Shown one piece after another: positions 10,253 to 21,639 of a stretch of DNA of 64,000 bases. The position numbers and the translations under genes are program-made. Within the stretch, counting starts at the first letter, position 1. Each line of letters begins with the position of its first letter. The DNA is taken from assembly GCA_023213395.1 (NCBI GenBank), contig CM041465.1, positions 138,887,741 through 138,951,740 of the forward strand. The letters are read 5' to 3'. The notes beneath the pieces are model-generated. The model saw nothing but the letters and a program-made list of their open reading frames with translations. It was not told the origin of the DNA and did no database searches. The DNA comes from Cycas panzhihuaensis (lineage: Eukaryota; Cycadophyta).

Positions 10253-11273
10253 CTAATGTACTTTATCTTCTTTGAATCTCCACCGTCTTGATCTTGGAAA
10301 GATCTTGAACACGATGTCTTGGGCATGGTCTTGGTCTTCATCCTTGTAGTGTCCTTTGAATTGACGATCCTCGGACTTTGCCTCTTTCAACTTCACACAT
10401 AATTGAGAATCCAAGTAGTGAAACATGGATAATTCAGAATGATCCTGCATGTATTCATCAAAGATATCTTCAAGGTGTCTTTCAACCATGTCTTCTATCA
10501 CCTGTTTCCTTCTCCACCTTGGTATGTGAGTGACCAAAGTAGACATTAGCAGTATCATCATTATCCATGTGCAGCAATGAGTTGTCAACTGTTAAGACAC
10601 CATTATCCTCCCCTGAATCAATGGGCTTATTGAGACGAGTTCCTGCAAGTTGTGTGATATACCCTATTTTCTTTGTGTCACTCAAGAAGTTCCATGAAGT
10701 AAGTACAATGAGAATCTCCATGATACTCACATGCATATACTTCCTGATTATAGATATGCACACATGGAATATTATTTCAATCTGATTGACTTTCATAGTC
10801 AGATAACCTATCCAAAAGGTGATATGAATCTGATAAGTAAGAACCTGATGACATGATGTCCTCCTTATGTTCCTTTGAAAACAACTTTCTAGTGCCGCTC
10901 TAGGATATGCTGTTATAATTTTGATCTCCTCAAAGATGAGAGTGGAGAATGTAACTGAGTTGATGGAGATCATGGATATTTTCCAATACATGCCAATCAC
11001 TATATGACCTGTCACCATTTGAATTCTTCCTATCAACTTTTCAACACAAACTAGGATAACATTATCCATACCTTTTGTTAGGCAGCTCATGTCTCCACGA
11101 ACTATTATTGGCAAGGATTGATGCCTGAAATTTTCAGCCTCCAGAGTTGGTTCCTTGATGAGACTTATGCCTTCGTCACGTTGCTTTTCCTTTTTTTTCT
11201 TCTTCAACTTCTTCCTCTGATTCTTTGACCTTTTGATTTTCTCGTCAGATTTCTTCAAGTCCTTTTCATTCAC
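10253..11273 (-). CDS. Unknown coding text of element O (lysine-rich N-terminus)
   Basis: A 263-codon frame at 11273-10482 starts with a strongly basic stretch (KIKRSKNQRKKLKKKKKEKQ). A second frame, 10588-10253, overlaps its end and reads VIEDMVERHLEDIFDEYM and YKDEDQDHAQDIVFKIFPR. Either two frames are used or a frameshift divides one protein. No copia domain fits. It stands where Gag C-terminus and pol would be in a complete element. Given the near-identical LTRs, little decay since insertion is expected, so breaks here probably predate transposition. Confidence 0.4.
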
Positions 11274-11386
11274 TTACAAGAGTTTCCAAGCATCCTCGTG
11301 AGTCCATATTCGTAGAACCCGAATAATAAAGTGGTAGGAGGTAGGAGGTTATCCTTATCAATGGTCAAGTATCACTTCAATAACAA

Positions 11387-11620
11387 TTACTTTTTCCTTC
11401 TGAAGATTTCTTCCCCTTCTTCGTGAGCCATTTCAGTCCCTGTGACAGTTTTCCAAAGTTTCTTCACTACAAATAGACTTTCCATCCTAATTTTCCAAAA
11501 ATGAAAATTAGTTCCAGTGTATTTGGGAAGAGGAAAGATGAGATCTGATAACCAATATTCATTTCTCTGAGGCACAAAAGTGATAATGTCACTTAACTCC
11601 ATGATGTGCGAAGAAGTCAA
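11387..11620 (-). CDS. Gag N-terminal fragment of element O
   Basis: 77 codons from ATG at 11620. The segment PLPKYTGTNFHFWKIRMES followed by LWKTVTGTE is the conserved opening of copia Gag (substrate: own RNA, assembly of particles). The frame ends after about 77 residues, far short of a normal Gag of roughly 250-350 residues, and no zinc knuckle was found downstream. Confidence 0.7.
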   Translation of the reverse strand: MTSSHIMELSDIITFVPQRNEYWLSDLIFPLPKYTGTNFHFWKIRMESLFVVKKLWKTVTGTEMAHEEGEEIFRRKK

Positions 11621-14600
11621 TCACAGCTGTAGTTCAAGTACCTCCTCAATTAATAACAACTTGTTCATTCATTTGTTCTCTACCACTGTATTATGACACA
11701 GGTGTGCCCTAAATTCTTTAGGGTAAATGGCTTCAGTTAACATCCTTCTCAGTCATTACCTTGAGAAGGATGTTGCTTCAGTTGGGTGTCGCAGTCTTCC
11801 TTCAAAAACTTCGACAAACAATGCTCGATTTGGTCCCACGCCTCTTCTCACATACGCTTGGTATTACCAATCATAATCGCCTTGATCCGAATTTTGGTAC
11901 AAATTTCACCTACTATGTTCTTCTGCACTCCAAGGACTCGCACCCTCTATGGAGGACTGACCTCAACTCCTTTGCAATTCTTTAAGCACTTTGTTCTCAT
12001 TTTCAGCCATTTAGCTCATAGCCTGAAACCTTCAAAAGTTCATACACTAATTTTCTGGTTCACCAAAAAACCGGTACCTGTCAGTCAATTCTTAAGGCCT
12101 CCTCCCCACCAAAGGTGCTCTTGATTTACCGTGGTTTTAGTTGTCTGGATGAGGAATGGATCCACGTTTACCTGTCCCATAAGAGTTTCTACAGAACGCT
12201 CCCTCTTAAAGAAATCGTACTATGAAAGGAAAACCCTTGCAAGATGGTCTCTCCTCGTTTATACAGAGACCAAAGACTTGTACCAGTCACGCCCATTCTT
12301 GTCAATATACATCGTCTGCAAATGATGTCTCCATAAGAGTTTGAGACCAGTCGCTGGAATCCTGGCAACTTCTACAGCACAAATTAACTTTCTAAAGAAA
12401 CGGACAGATCATAACCACGAACAGCCAACCTGAAAAGCCTCCAGTATTCCTTCTTCACCAACTGCACCAACAACGATCGATCCTCGTGCGTGTTCTTTAA
12501 CCTAGAGTTACAATTTTCTGTTATCCCAATACTCGACGTACAGTTCTCATCTCTGTGGTATCTCCGTCTTCTGATAACCTGAATCGGATCTTCTATTCCT
12601 TTTAATCGATTGCGATGCTCAGGCAAAGGGTAGTCAAGGGGAGATACAAATTGTCATCTCCCGATGGTATATCACACTGCGCTCCAAATTCGGCCACTTT
12701 CCAGAAGCGTGAAAGTCTCGATAACAGCTGAAAATGGAAATGGACTTCTTGGATCAAACACTGCTTTCAACTTCCCACTAGGATTCTGTGAACAAGTACT
12801 GGATCAAAAAGACAATAATCCAGAGAGGGGTTTGAAGGGTAGCAATAAAGAAGAGGATGGCGAATTCAGTGCCCAAAGCCAGGAGAATACTTGGCTTTTA
12901 TCACGAAATGTGGGAAATGCAGGCGTGAGAATTTGATTAGGATGATGCAGTAGAATCTGATTAGGATGATGCTGTCAAACTCATGACATCATCAACCTTT
13001 ATCAAAATTTTGTGAAGTGCCAAAATTGGATCACGACGTTCCGCAGTAAAATTCTTAATACCCAAGGCACCTAAATACCCTCAGCCCGAATACCCATGAA
13101 CGTGTTATCTTAAGCAATCTCCACGATCTTTCCATGGCAGATCTCGGGCGTTTTCACCACTGGAGGATAGATCCCAGCGCCACTTTCCTTCAGCTTATCA
13201 ATGACTGTATTATCTCCTTCTCATGGCTGGCGCGGATCTCCAAAACCTGCGGCCAGATCCTTATTATTTGCAACTACCTCCTTTCAGATGGACGCCACTG
13301 AAGGTACCATTTTACGGACTACAGGCATACCAGATCTCATTCACGACTTCCACGGACACAGGTAACAATCTCTCACACAGGTAGCGACAAGCTCTATAGA
13401 TAAATTTGCGATGAACGGAGACTTTTTATGTAATTCTTACGGTGGAAACACGAGCTCGCAGATGATGAGTAGTCGTATGCGTTTGATCACAACTCACGAA
13501 CATTGCACAATGGCGATTGTGAATCGATGAGGTTTGCAGCTCGGCCCCCCACACACCGTAGAATTACTTCGATGAATAGGGTAGATTCTGGATTATCCAC
13601 GCAATTCCACAATTCGGTAATGGTGGATGACGCAAATTACTCGACGAATAACGTATAACCATTACACATTTTAACGATGTTAAATTCCCTCGACTTCAAA
13701 CAATGATCTCTGCTAAATGGATATAAACAGAAACGGTCTTGCAACTCGACTCGGGCACCATTAAATGAAATGGAAGAATGTGTATGAAATCGTATGGCAC
13801 GGTTTCATAGCAGTTCTTCAACGTTTACAGATGGACGACTCTACAGATGCAGCAGGAAGGTGGCGGCGGGCAGGGTACATCCCTACTCGAGCGAATGTTC
13901 AAATGTTTTGAATGCACGTAGTCATTCCATACTCTGACGCCAGCGACCATAGACTCCGTACTTGAATGCAGTAGGCACTCAACTAAAGAACTCTGGATGT
14001 TGGAGATCTTTTTTAAGTCTTCAAGGCTCCTGCATAAACAACTTGTGGCTTTTGGAGTAAGCTCCACGTCTTTGCTAGGCGCAGAAGCGGCTTGGAGGAG
14101 AAAAGTCCGGAGATATAACCAGGTTGTACCGGAAGTACAGATCTCGGTGAGATTAAGGTAACATAGACTTCCTCTTCTTATTACGGTACTGACAAGCGCA
14201 AATAGTTTGGTAGAAGGTTATCAAACCCATGATGTTATGGTTTGTCTCAACAATTCATATCCTCAGCACAACTCTTATCACAATTTCTCCACAGGCAAGG
14301 AATCATGCCATGATGTTATGGTTTGTCTCAACAATTCATATCCTCAGCACAACTCTTATCACAATTTCTCCACAGGCAAGGAATCATGTTGCAGCATAGG
14401 TTTCACTCATGACAGTATTTCAAGGATGGATTTTTCATGATCTTGAATCCTCAATATTCTTCAAAGCAGATCTTCAGAGAGGATACTTTGCAAACAAGGT
14501 TCAAAGACCAATAATTTTTCACATAGCACAAGAGTGATGTTACCTGGCACGCTCCTTGAAACTTCTCTTCAATCTAGCATCCATTTGATGGAGCCACCTC

Positions 14601-14681
14601 CTTGCTTGAACGCTTTATCCTCTACTGGAGTTCTCCTCTCTCGATCTTCTTCTCACAATAGTTCTTACAGCAGGATGGCCT
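11621..14681 (-). other. Long leader of element O, with a decayed protein-like block
   Basis: About 3 kb between primer site and Gag start, much longer than in M. Near 13345-13110 the minus strand reads a protein-like text interrupted by stops: MPVVRKMVPSVASI, KEVVANNKDLAAGFGDPRQP, then GDNTVIDKLKESGAGIYPPV and CHGKIVEIA. No family was recognised. Near 12930-12985 there is a short duplicated gattaggatgatgc motif, and near the primer site an 81-bp tandem duplication. The rest is featureless. Confidence 0.5.
14227..14388. repeat. 81-bp tandem duplication in the leader of O
   Basis: Two adjacent copies starting ccatgatgttatggtttgtc, apparently identical. The 81-bp length keeps frame, so a plus-strand open frame carries a 27-residue repeat, but no protein evidence exists there. 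Confidence 0.9.
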
Positions 14682-14693
14682 GCTCTGATACCA
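14682..14693 (-). other. Primer-binding site of element O
   Basis: TGGTATCAGAGC on the minus strand, directly next to the 5' LTR. Confidence 0.95.
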
Positions 14694-15059
14694 TGTTAAG
14701 AATTTAACATGGAGGATACTTATCAACAACAAGATCAATAATATCAACAGAGATCAACATAATATAATCAGAATGTATTACCATAGCAAAAGCACCAAAG
14801 ACTCAATACGAGCCTTGATGATGTGATGTACTTACATACTACCTCAACCACCTTTATGTACCAAAGAGGTGGGAGACTATACATCCCAAGTAGTGCATGT
14901 GGGACAAATACCTTTGTCCTGACTAATAGCATTACACCACAAACTTGACCAATAAACTTATATCCTTTTACATAGTATTATAATGACCTTTTGACCCTAA
15001 GACTTAGGACCATTACTTATTATCCTAGGATGCACATACATTAAACATTATTTCTAACA
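14694..15059 (-). repeat. 5' LTR of element O
   Basis: 366 bp, nearly identical to 9795-10160; the two visible differences are transitions (cacaat/cataat and atatgag/atacgag on the plus strand). Confidence 0.95.
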
Positions 15060-15435
15060 TCATCATCAAAACAACAGGATGATTTGTTTTCTTCTCAAAT
15101 GTTTCACACAACTTTGCCCAAATTTCATTTGGTTTCTCTAGGTTATGGACTATGGTCCTCTGGTCTAGCACTAAAGAAAGCTTTAATAGTCACAAGGCCA
15201 TAAACTACTTCTCTTCTAGATGAGTTCTCTCCTTCTCATCCAACAAAATGACCAATAGCTCATCTTTGGTGATCATCCACAGTTGATTCACCATCGACAC
15301 CAACTCCATGTTTGCCTTCCACTCACCGAAGTTGTTACCATTAAAAATAACTTCGGGCATTAACTTCTACATAGTGAGAAATGGGCTTACGCATGAGTCT
15401 TTTACACCAAACTACTTGACATTTAGTTAATTAGA
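15060..15435 (-). pseudogene. Gag N-terminal part of element N
   Basis: The minus strand carries the Gag opening VIFNGNNFGEWKANMEL (near 15355-15300), then LVILLDEKER and EIWAKLCETFEKKTNHPV before element O interrupts it. The same blocks occur in E at 28887-29180. Two stops are present. Upstream text ending GCCCATTTCTC also matches E's leader. Confidence 0.83.
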
Positions 15436-15656
15436 CAACACCCAACACATTGTTCACCCTTCATTCACCAGCAACTTGCCAAAACTACAATATTTTAATG
15501 GTTTTAAGTGTACATCTTCACCACCACCAAACTTGCACAGGCTCAAGGCTTAATGTTGTTACACCCATCATGGATGGGCCACCAAAACACACCAACAAAC
15601 CCTCCAAAATAGCTTCAAATAGCAAAAATGGCCAAAAAACACAATAGGCTTCAAAA
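15436..15656. other. Unassigned spacer
   Basis: About 220 bases upstream of N's Gag. It may be the remnant of N's leader. No coding or repeat signal was recognised. Confidence 0.4.
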
Positions 15657-17524
15657 TAGCAAGTCTAAATGAAAATTTCAAAAAATTACCAAAACATTTT
15701 TGCTCAAAATGGCAAATTTTCATTCAAAATGGTCAAGTGGAATGCATGCAATGGCTTCCCTCTTTTTAATATTCCAAATTTGAAATGGAATATGCCGAAT
15801 AAAAGGAGAATATCCTTTTCTCAAAAGGTAGCTCTTGCTAAGCACCCGTGCAACTTATTCAATCACGTGGCACTTAAACCATATGATAAAAAACTTAATA
15901 AAAAAATTATATGTATATCGTAAGGTTTAAAACCTTAGTTTAAACCTTTATAGTGTCACCCACCAAATTTTAAATGCCACAACTCCTCTTGTAAATGACA
16001 CACTTCTATGATTATGTCCACAACTTGCGCACAAGCCACAACCATAATCATGCCCAAAACTACTCGAAAAAGGTCACACAGTCTATACAATGACACCCAC
16101 AATTGCATTATTGTCATACAACCACGTACCATGACACACAACTCCAAGTACGGTAGTGCCACTAACATAAATAGACCAATAACTTCCACACAAGAGAGTT
16201 GGCCTCTTAAACACTTGCATAAGCTTTTATCAAGCACCAAATGTGCTCAAAATAGAAGCAACGCCACCCCACTTCCAAAAAAATTGTGAAATCACCCCAA
16301 AACGAGTTCATACATGCTTAAGGAACATGCTAACGGCTTTTCTGCTATCCAGGCACAAAAATTTGATGCCCCACATGTCTAAATGGCCTTTAAATGGAGA
16401 CCAACGATCTCAAAACAAGCCTAATCTACCCAACTAGCCCCATACAACTTCAACACAAACCCAATACGGTCCAATAATCTCCCATAGAGATCATATGGGA
16501 CTTCATTGTTGATAGAAATGTATCCGGGAGGTTGTTCGAGATAGATCTCCTTAGTCAAATCGTCGTTGAGAAAGGCGCTTGTGACATCCATCTGATACAA
16601 TGGCCACTTGCATTGTGCAGCTAAGGCCATAACAATTTTGATGGTGTTCATATTAGCCACTACTGCAAATGTCTCAGTGTAGCAAGTCTAAATGAAAATT
16701 TCAAGAAATCACCAAAATATTTTTGCTCAAAATAGCAAATTTTCATTCAAAATGGTCAAGTGGCATGCATGCAATGGCTTCCCTCTTTTAATATTCCAAA
16801 TTTGAAATGGAATATGTCGAATAAAAGGAGAATATCCTTTTCTCAAAAGGTAGCTCTTGCCAAGCACCCGTGCAACTTATTCAATCACGTGGAACTTAAA
16901 CCATGTGATAAAAAACTTAATAAAAAATTTATATGTATATCGTAAGGTTCAAAACCTTAGTTTAAACCTTTCTAGTGTTACCCACCAAATTTTAAATGCC
17001 ACAACTCCTCTTGTAAATGACACACTTCTATGATTATGTCCACGACTTGTGCACAAGCCACAACCATAATCATGCCCAAAACTACTCGAAAAAGGTCACA
17101 CAGTCTATACAATGACACCCACAATTGCATTATTGTCATACAACCACGTACCATGACACACAACTCCAAGTACGGCAATGCCACTAATGTAAATAGACCA
17201 ACAACTTCCACACAAGAGAGTTGGCCTCTTAAACACTTGCATAAGCTTTTATCAAGCACCAAATGCGCTCAAAATAGAAGCAACACCATCCCACTTCCAA
17301 AAAAATTGCGAAATCACCCCAAAACAAGTTCATACATGCTTAAGGAACGTGCTAACAGCTTTTCTGCTATCCAGGCACAAGAATTTGATGTGCCATGTAT
17401 CTAAATGACCTTTAAACGGAGACCAATGATCTTAGAACAAGCCCAATCTACCTAACTAGCCCCATGCAACTTCAACACAAACCCAATACTATCCAATAAT
17501 CGCCCATAGAGATCATATGGGACT
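15657..17524. repeat. 1.02 kb tandem duplication (two 846-bp arms) around an RT scrap
   Basis: Copy 1 (15657-16502) and copy 2 (16680-17524) start at the same tagcaagtctaaatg and end at the same tcatatgggact, period 1023 bp. Each carries a 94-codon minus-strand frame (16240-15956, 17262-16978) with few changes, but it resembles no known protein. The arms do not start TG or end CA and have no primer site, so they are not obvious LTRs. Between them lies 177 bp of copia RT. Unequal crossing-over or a segmental duplication is likely. Confidence 0.85.
16503..16679 (-). pseudogene. Copia RT fragment between the duplicated arms
   Basis: Minus-strand codons read ANMNTIKIVMALAAQCKWPL and MDVTSAFLNDDLTKEIYLEQ, then PPGYIS, nearly the same as the RT of element C (21110-20960). 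It starts and stops abruptly at the arm borders, so it is a scrap of the C/D family, not part of an intact element. Confidence 0.92.
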
Positions 17525-18425
17525 ACTCATCTATGCCAATATTTATCTACTTTAGCTTTGGCTACTCACATTGAAATGTTTTACCATCTTGGTTCAATGC
17601 ATAAGTCAGAGTTCGATCAATTGCTCGGTCTCCATACTCCACAGTGGAGTAATCCAATAGAAATTTATGCATGTTTTCTATATCTAAATCTTTCTCAGGA
17701 TCATATTCCAAATTATTCATTTGAAAATAACTTCGATCAACCCCCATTGTTTTAGTTCTAAAACTAGTTAGAATTCTTTGAATTCGTTGATCGTTACTAT
17801 TATACATGAAAATTTTGCAAAAATCTTTGATCTACAAATCCCAATCTACCAATTGTATTCGCTCACAATGGTTATACCATATTACTAAAATTCTTTCAAA
17901 GGTTTGTGCCCATCTTTGTACCCATTCACTTTTTGGAATTTTATTCACAGTCCAAATTTGTACACATTTTTCTATGTGAAATTTAGGGTTATCTCCATCC
18001 CAAAACATTGGCAATTTTGTTTCTTGGTTTTGAAATTTTATTAAAAATTTCCTACTTAATTCATTCCAGGATTTAAAACAATGGCCATGAGCAGTATACC
18101 ATGAAAAAGCTTGTCATGTAAGGGACAATGGAAACAAGGAATAACAAAATTCTTCTTGCCCTTTATTCTTCACCATTTGGGTACACAATATTCTAAATGT
18201 TTCTCTACCTGGCCCCATTGGCCCCAAAATTTTAGCAATTTTTCAATGATCTCCCTAGGAATTTCTATATTACCTTGAGGTTTCTGCAAGTTCCATTGAA
18301 CTCCTTCCTTATCCTGGAGGTTTGAGAACAGTTCCTTCTTTGAAATTTCTTGACTTTCCTGATGCTCTAAAGAATCAGCACAAAATTCTAACCTATAGCA
18401 AGGAGTAGGCTCTGCCTAGTCCCAC
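17525..18425 (-). pseudogene. Ty3/gypsy Gag fragment (element P)
   Basis: On the minus strand near 18170-18000 the text LFPLSLT, a stop, then AFSWYTAHGHCFKSWNELSRK and FLIKFQ matches the Ty3/gypsy Gag core (retrotrans_gag). PMFWDGDNPKFHIEKCVQIW and an acidic tail (17807-17562) follow with frame breaks. It lies downstream of a protease in transcription order, the reverse of a normal gag-protease order, so two fragments were probably joined. Confidence 0.6.
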
Positions 18426-19095
18426 TCATTTTGAAGCCAATACATCATATATAACGATGATACACTGCTTGGTAGTGTTGGTTGTAATTAATATGCTATC
18501 TCCGAACAAGGACTTATTGTGGGTTGATGATGCTCTTTCTTCATCTTCAATTTTTTCGATATGGGGTCCATCTGAGCATAGTAGCAGAGTTACAACTCTA
18601 TTGCCTGCTTTGAGTGTAAAGGTAAATTCTCCCCAAACATGGATGGCCTTAGTTGCCAAAAGCCACGGTCTTATTAACAATGCAAGATAAGTTCTTATGT
18701 CATTTTGCATACGGACCACTTCAAAGTCCATTAAGATTGTGATTCCTACTATGGTGATCGAAACAATCATCAATGTTCCCATTGGTCTAACCTAGAGTTG
18801 GTTAGCTAAATCTAATTGAATAACTTGAGGCAACCACTTCCAGCCTTCCAAGATCTATCCAAAAAGATTCAAGAAGTACATTGACTCTTGATCCACCATC
18901 CACAATTGTTTTACATAATGTTGTTCCAAAAATAACCATTGGAACTCTAGGATCTACTCCCTTATCTTTAATTCCTCTCATCACAGGCTTTTCAATGTGA
19001 TCCAAAATTATTTGTTGAAAATAACCAGCTTCCCACCACTTAAACACTTCCAAAATGGGAATTGAGACTCCTAAATTTAAAATCCTTGACAGCAT
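18426..19095 (-). pseudogene. Ty3/gypsy retropepsin-like protease fragment (element P)
   Basis: Two minus-strand frames (19095-18802, 18782-18426) give KTIVDGGSRVNVLLES (D-G-G-S active site of plant gypsy proteases), then a GI.ILMDFEVVRMQ block and LLIRPWLLATKAIHVWG, the degenerate LLGRPWL motif followed by the usual KA.H.WG. A frame shift separates the halves. Element E's LTR begins only 12 bases beyond. Confidence 0.72.
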
Positions 19096-19106
19096 GAAGT
19101 CTTTGT

Positions 19107-19287
19107 TGTTAACATGGCGGTTCTTTGTTAAGCCATTAGTTAATGTTAATGTGGGGTGACACCTCTTGGAAGGATATTTATATCCTAGAGCCCTTGTATA
19201 TCAATCAATTCATTCAAGTGTAATCAATGTGATCCAAAGGATTTTTTCTAGTGGGTTTTTTCCCAAAAGGGTTTCCCACGTAAATCC
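19107..19287 (+). repeat. 5' LTR of element E, first part
   Basis: Starts TGTTAACATGG and stops at the C insertion site after acgtaaatcc. The rest resumes at 27135. Contains atatttatatccta (near 19175), a candidate TATA box. Confidence 0.75.
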
Positions 19288-19821
19288 TGAAAGACAAATG
19301 CAAATGTCACAAGCACCAGAATCTATTGAGGAACTAGATAGGACATCATGACATGAAAGACTAAACTTTAGATTAATGAAAACATGGAGTACAACACATG
19401 AAGATAATAGGGAGGAGCATTGAACTTCAACTCATCCTATTATGGACACAAGTAGGAAGGAGAATTGATCTCTATACTTCACCTACAAGAGATGCTACAG
19501 CAAGATAACTCTAACTCCAATACTACATGCAAAAACATGAAAAATATGACTCCTTATAAAAGAGATTGAACAATCTAGATCTCACCACATGTCACTAATT
19601 AACAATACAAGACAAATCTAACTAGGACTCTACTTTCCTCAAAGATAAGGATGAAACCATCCGAAGTTGACTTTTCACAAGCACATGTGAGAAAAGCCAC
19701 TACAAGACAAAAGACAATTTTATAATCAAACAAATGAACACTTTAGGATAAAGGCCTAAAGTAACAAAAATACTAATGTCCATGGTCAAGACTTAACGCT
19801 TAGGACATGAAGGTTCTAACA
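19288..19821 (-). repeat. 3' LTR of element C
   Basis: The minus strand runs TGTTAGAACCTTCATGTCC...TTTGTCTTTCA, 534 bp, preceded by a G-rich purine tract. Confidence 0.92.
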
Positions 19822-19849
19822 CCCCCCCTGAATGGATACAATATTAGGT

Positions 19850-20604
19850 CGAATGCCGAGGCCGCTTCTGAAATGCTCGAACTTCTCTTTCCCAAGTGGC
19901 TTGGTGGAGATGTCAGCTAGTTGTTGATCGGTCGACTTGTAGACGAGGCCGATTTCATCTTGTTACACATGCTCTCTAATAAAATGGTGATGGACCTCAA
20001 TATGCTTGGTATGTGCATGGAACACTGGATTCTTAACAATCTTGATAACACTCTGATTGTCACAATACAATGGTGTTGGAAGTGTTTGCTCAATTCCAAG
20101 CTCTTTAAGAATCCATCTGAGCCAAATAGCCTCACAAGCTGCATTAACAACAACTTTGTATTCTGCTTCAGTGGAGGAAAGCATAACGTTTGGTTGCTTT
20201 TTGCAACTCCATGAAACAATAGCAGACCCAAGGTTGAAACAATAACCTAAGGTGGATTTTTGGTTATCTTGGCATCCAACCCAATATGAATCTGAGAACC
20301 CTTCCAATATAAAGTTCTCATTATGTGTGTACTGAAAACCATACTACAAGGTACCTTTGAGGTATCTGAGAATGCGTTTTGCAGCATTCCAGTGTCGTTG
20401 ATTGGGACTGATCATGTATCTGGAATAGATTCCAACCGCATATGAAATGTCAGGTCTAGTGTTAGTCAAGTAAATGAGACTACCCACTAGTTGCTTGAAA
20501 AGGGTGGAATCAATAGGTTTCCCTTCTTCATTCATCGACAATTTAGTGCCTGTCTCCATAGGTGTTGGTGATAGTTTGCAGTCTTTCATTATGAATTGCT
20601 GCAA
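19850..20604 (-). pseudogene. RNase H of element C
   Basis: The minus strand shows GSLIYLTNTRPDISYAVG, RYLKGTL, DSYWVGCQDNQKSTLGYCF, SWSCKKQPNVMLSSTEAEYK, LYCDNQSVIKI, HIEVHHHFIREHV and KPLGKEKFEHF in order, which is the full copia RNase H. The GFSDSYWVG block has Tyr where DW is usual. A frame break lies near 20310-20345. It would remove RNA from the RNA:DNA hybrid during reverse transcription. Confidence 0.9.
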
Positions 20605-21530
20605 AATATCCCAAGTGTACTTGGCTTGAGAAATGAAAATGTGACCTCACAGTTGCCACACTTCCATGTCGAGAAAATAGTGAAGAAGTATGAGATGTGT
20701 CATCTCAAAACTTCTTTTCAAATCCCTTGGAGACGCTCAATTAAATCTACATCATTGCCTATGATAATCAAATCATCAACATAAAGAACAACAAGTGTTA
20801 TGTGCTGGTTTTGAACCTTGATGTACAGGTTCGAATCAGATGTGAATCGATGAAAGTTGTGCTACAAAAAGTAATCATCAATCTTGGAATACCAAGATCG
20901 TGGTGCCTATTTTAGACCGTACAAGGCCTTTTTAAGGTGACATACAAGATGTTCATTGCCGACAGAAATGTATCCAGGAGGTTGTTCCAGGTAGACCTCC
21001 TTAGTCAAATCGTCGTTGAGAAAGGCACTTTTGACATGCATCTGATACAATGGCCACTTGCATTGTGCAGCTAAGGCCATAACAATTTTAATAGTGTTCA
21101 TATTGGCCATTGGTGCAAATGTTTCAATGTAGTTGATGCCTTCTTGTTGTTTGAAACCTTTGGCAACGAGGCGAGCCTTATGTCGCTCAATAGTACCATC
21201 AGACTTATACTTGATTTTATAGATCCACTTACAACTAATGGCTTGTTTGCCAGGTGGTAATTCAACCAAGTCCCATGTGTCATTTTGATAGATTGAGTGG
21301 ATCTCATCGTCCATGGCAGTCTGCCATTTTTCATCAGTACATGCCTCCTCAAAAGTGGAAGGCTCAGAAGCAGTAAGCACTTCAACCATAAGTGCATAGT
21401 TGACAGTGGTTGGTGGCCGCATTTTGGATGGACACTTGCCTTCAACAATCTGTGAAGTTGCAATAGTCAGCATATACCATTTGGGCAGCCTCTTCGTTGA
21501 TGTAGCTTCAGTGTCCTGTGATGGAGGTGA
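20605..21530 (-). pseudogene. Reverse transcriptase of element C
   Basis: The frame 21473-20907 gives EKWQTAMDDEIHSIYQNDTW, KQAISCKWIYKIKYKSDGT, ARLVAKGFKQQEGINY, KSAFLNDDLTKEVYLEQPPG and KKALYGLK. The YVDD catalytic motif is readable at about 20785-20770, followed by LKRSFEMTHLILLHYFL near 20700. Stops near 20905 and frame changes break the domain. The domain order and spacing are otherwise normal for copia. Confidence 0.92.
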
Positions 21531-21639
21531 TTACTAAACCTCGGAAGAAGAAGAAGGACACAATGAAGGAACTAAGGAAGATGAGGAGGAAGAAGAAGCA
21601 ACAGGTGCAGATGAAGAACAAGGAGTTAATGAAGTTGAG

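Larger units (their letters stand above)
9795..15059 (-). mobile_element. Element O: young non-autonomous copia-type element, no pol, TCATC target duplication
   Basis: 5265 bp with perfect 5-bp flanks tcatc (9790-9794 and 15060-15064). The two 366-bp LTRs differ at only two positions by hand comparison, the most recent insertion in the window. The primer site TGGTATCAGAGC and purine tract are present. The interior has a 3 kb leader, a short copia Gag start and unknown lysine-rich coding text; no protease, integrase, RT or RNase H was found. It must have moved using another element's enzymes. It lies in the gag of N. Confidence 0.93.
4273..15435 (-). mobile_element. Element N: old copia copy, split into three pieces by M and O
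   Basis: Reading on the minus strand gives gag (15435-15060, then 9794-9320), protease (9319-9089), GAG-pre-integrase, integrase and RT (5433-4273). Removing M and O restores a continuous order of domains. N is the same family as E: both share the gag opening VIFNGNNF, an ANMEL...MVNQLW block and a KNCWFKR/KNYWFKR tail. No LTR of N was found. The RT end is cut by B. Confidence 0.85.

Noticed and set aside
14207-14440. Frame with two identical 27-residue repeats as a repeat protein
   Set aside because: It is on the strand opposite to element O and merely reflects an 81-bp DNA duplication.
15956-16240. 94-codon frame conserved in both duplicated arms as a real gene
   Set aside because: Conservation is explained by the recent duplication; the few differences change amino acids, and there is no homology I know.
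15657-16502. The 846-bp arms as LTRs of a small element
   Set aside because: No TG...CA ends, no primer site or purine tract at the inner borders, and the enclosed 177 bp is only an RT scrap from another family.
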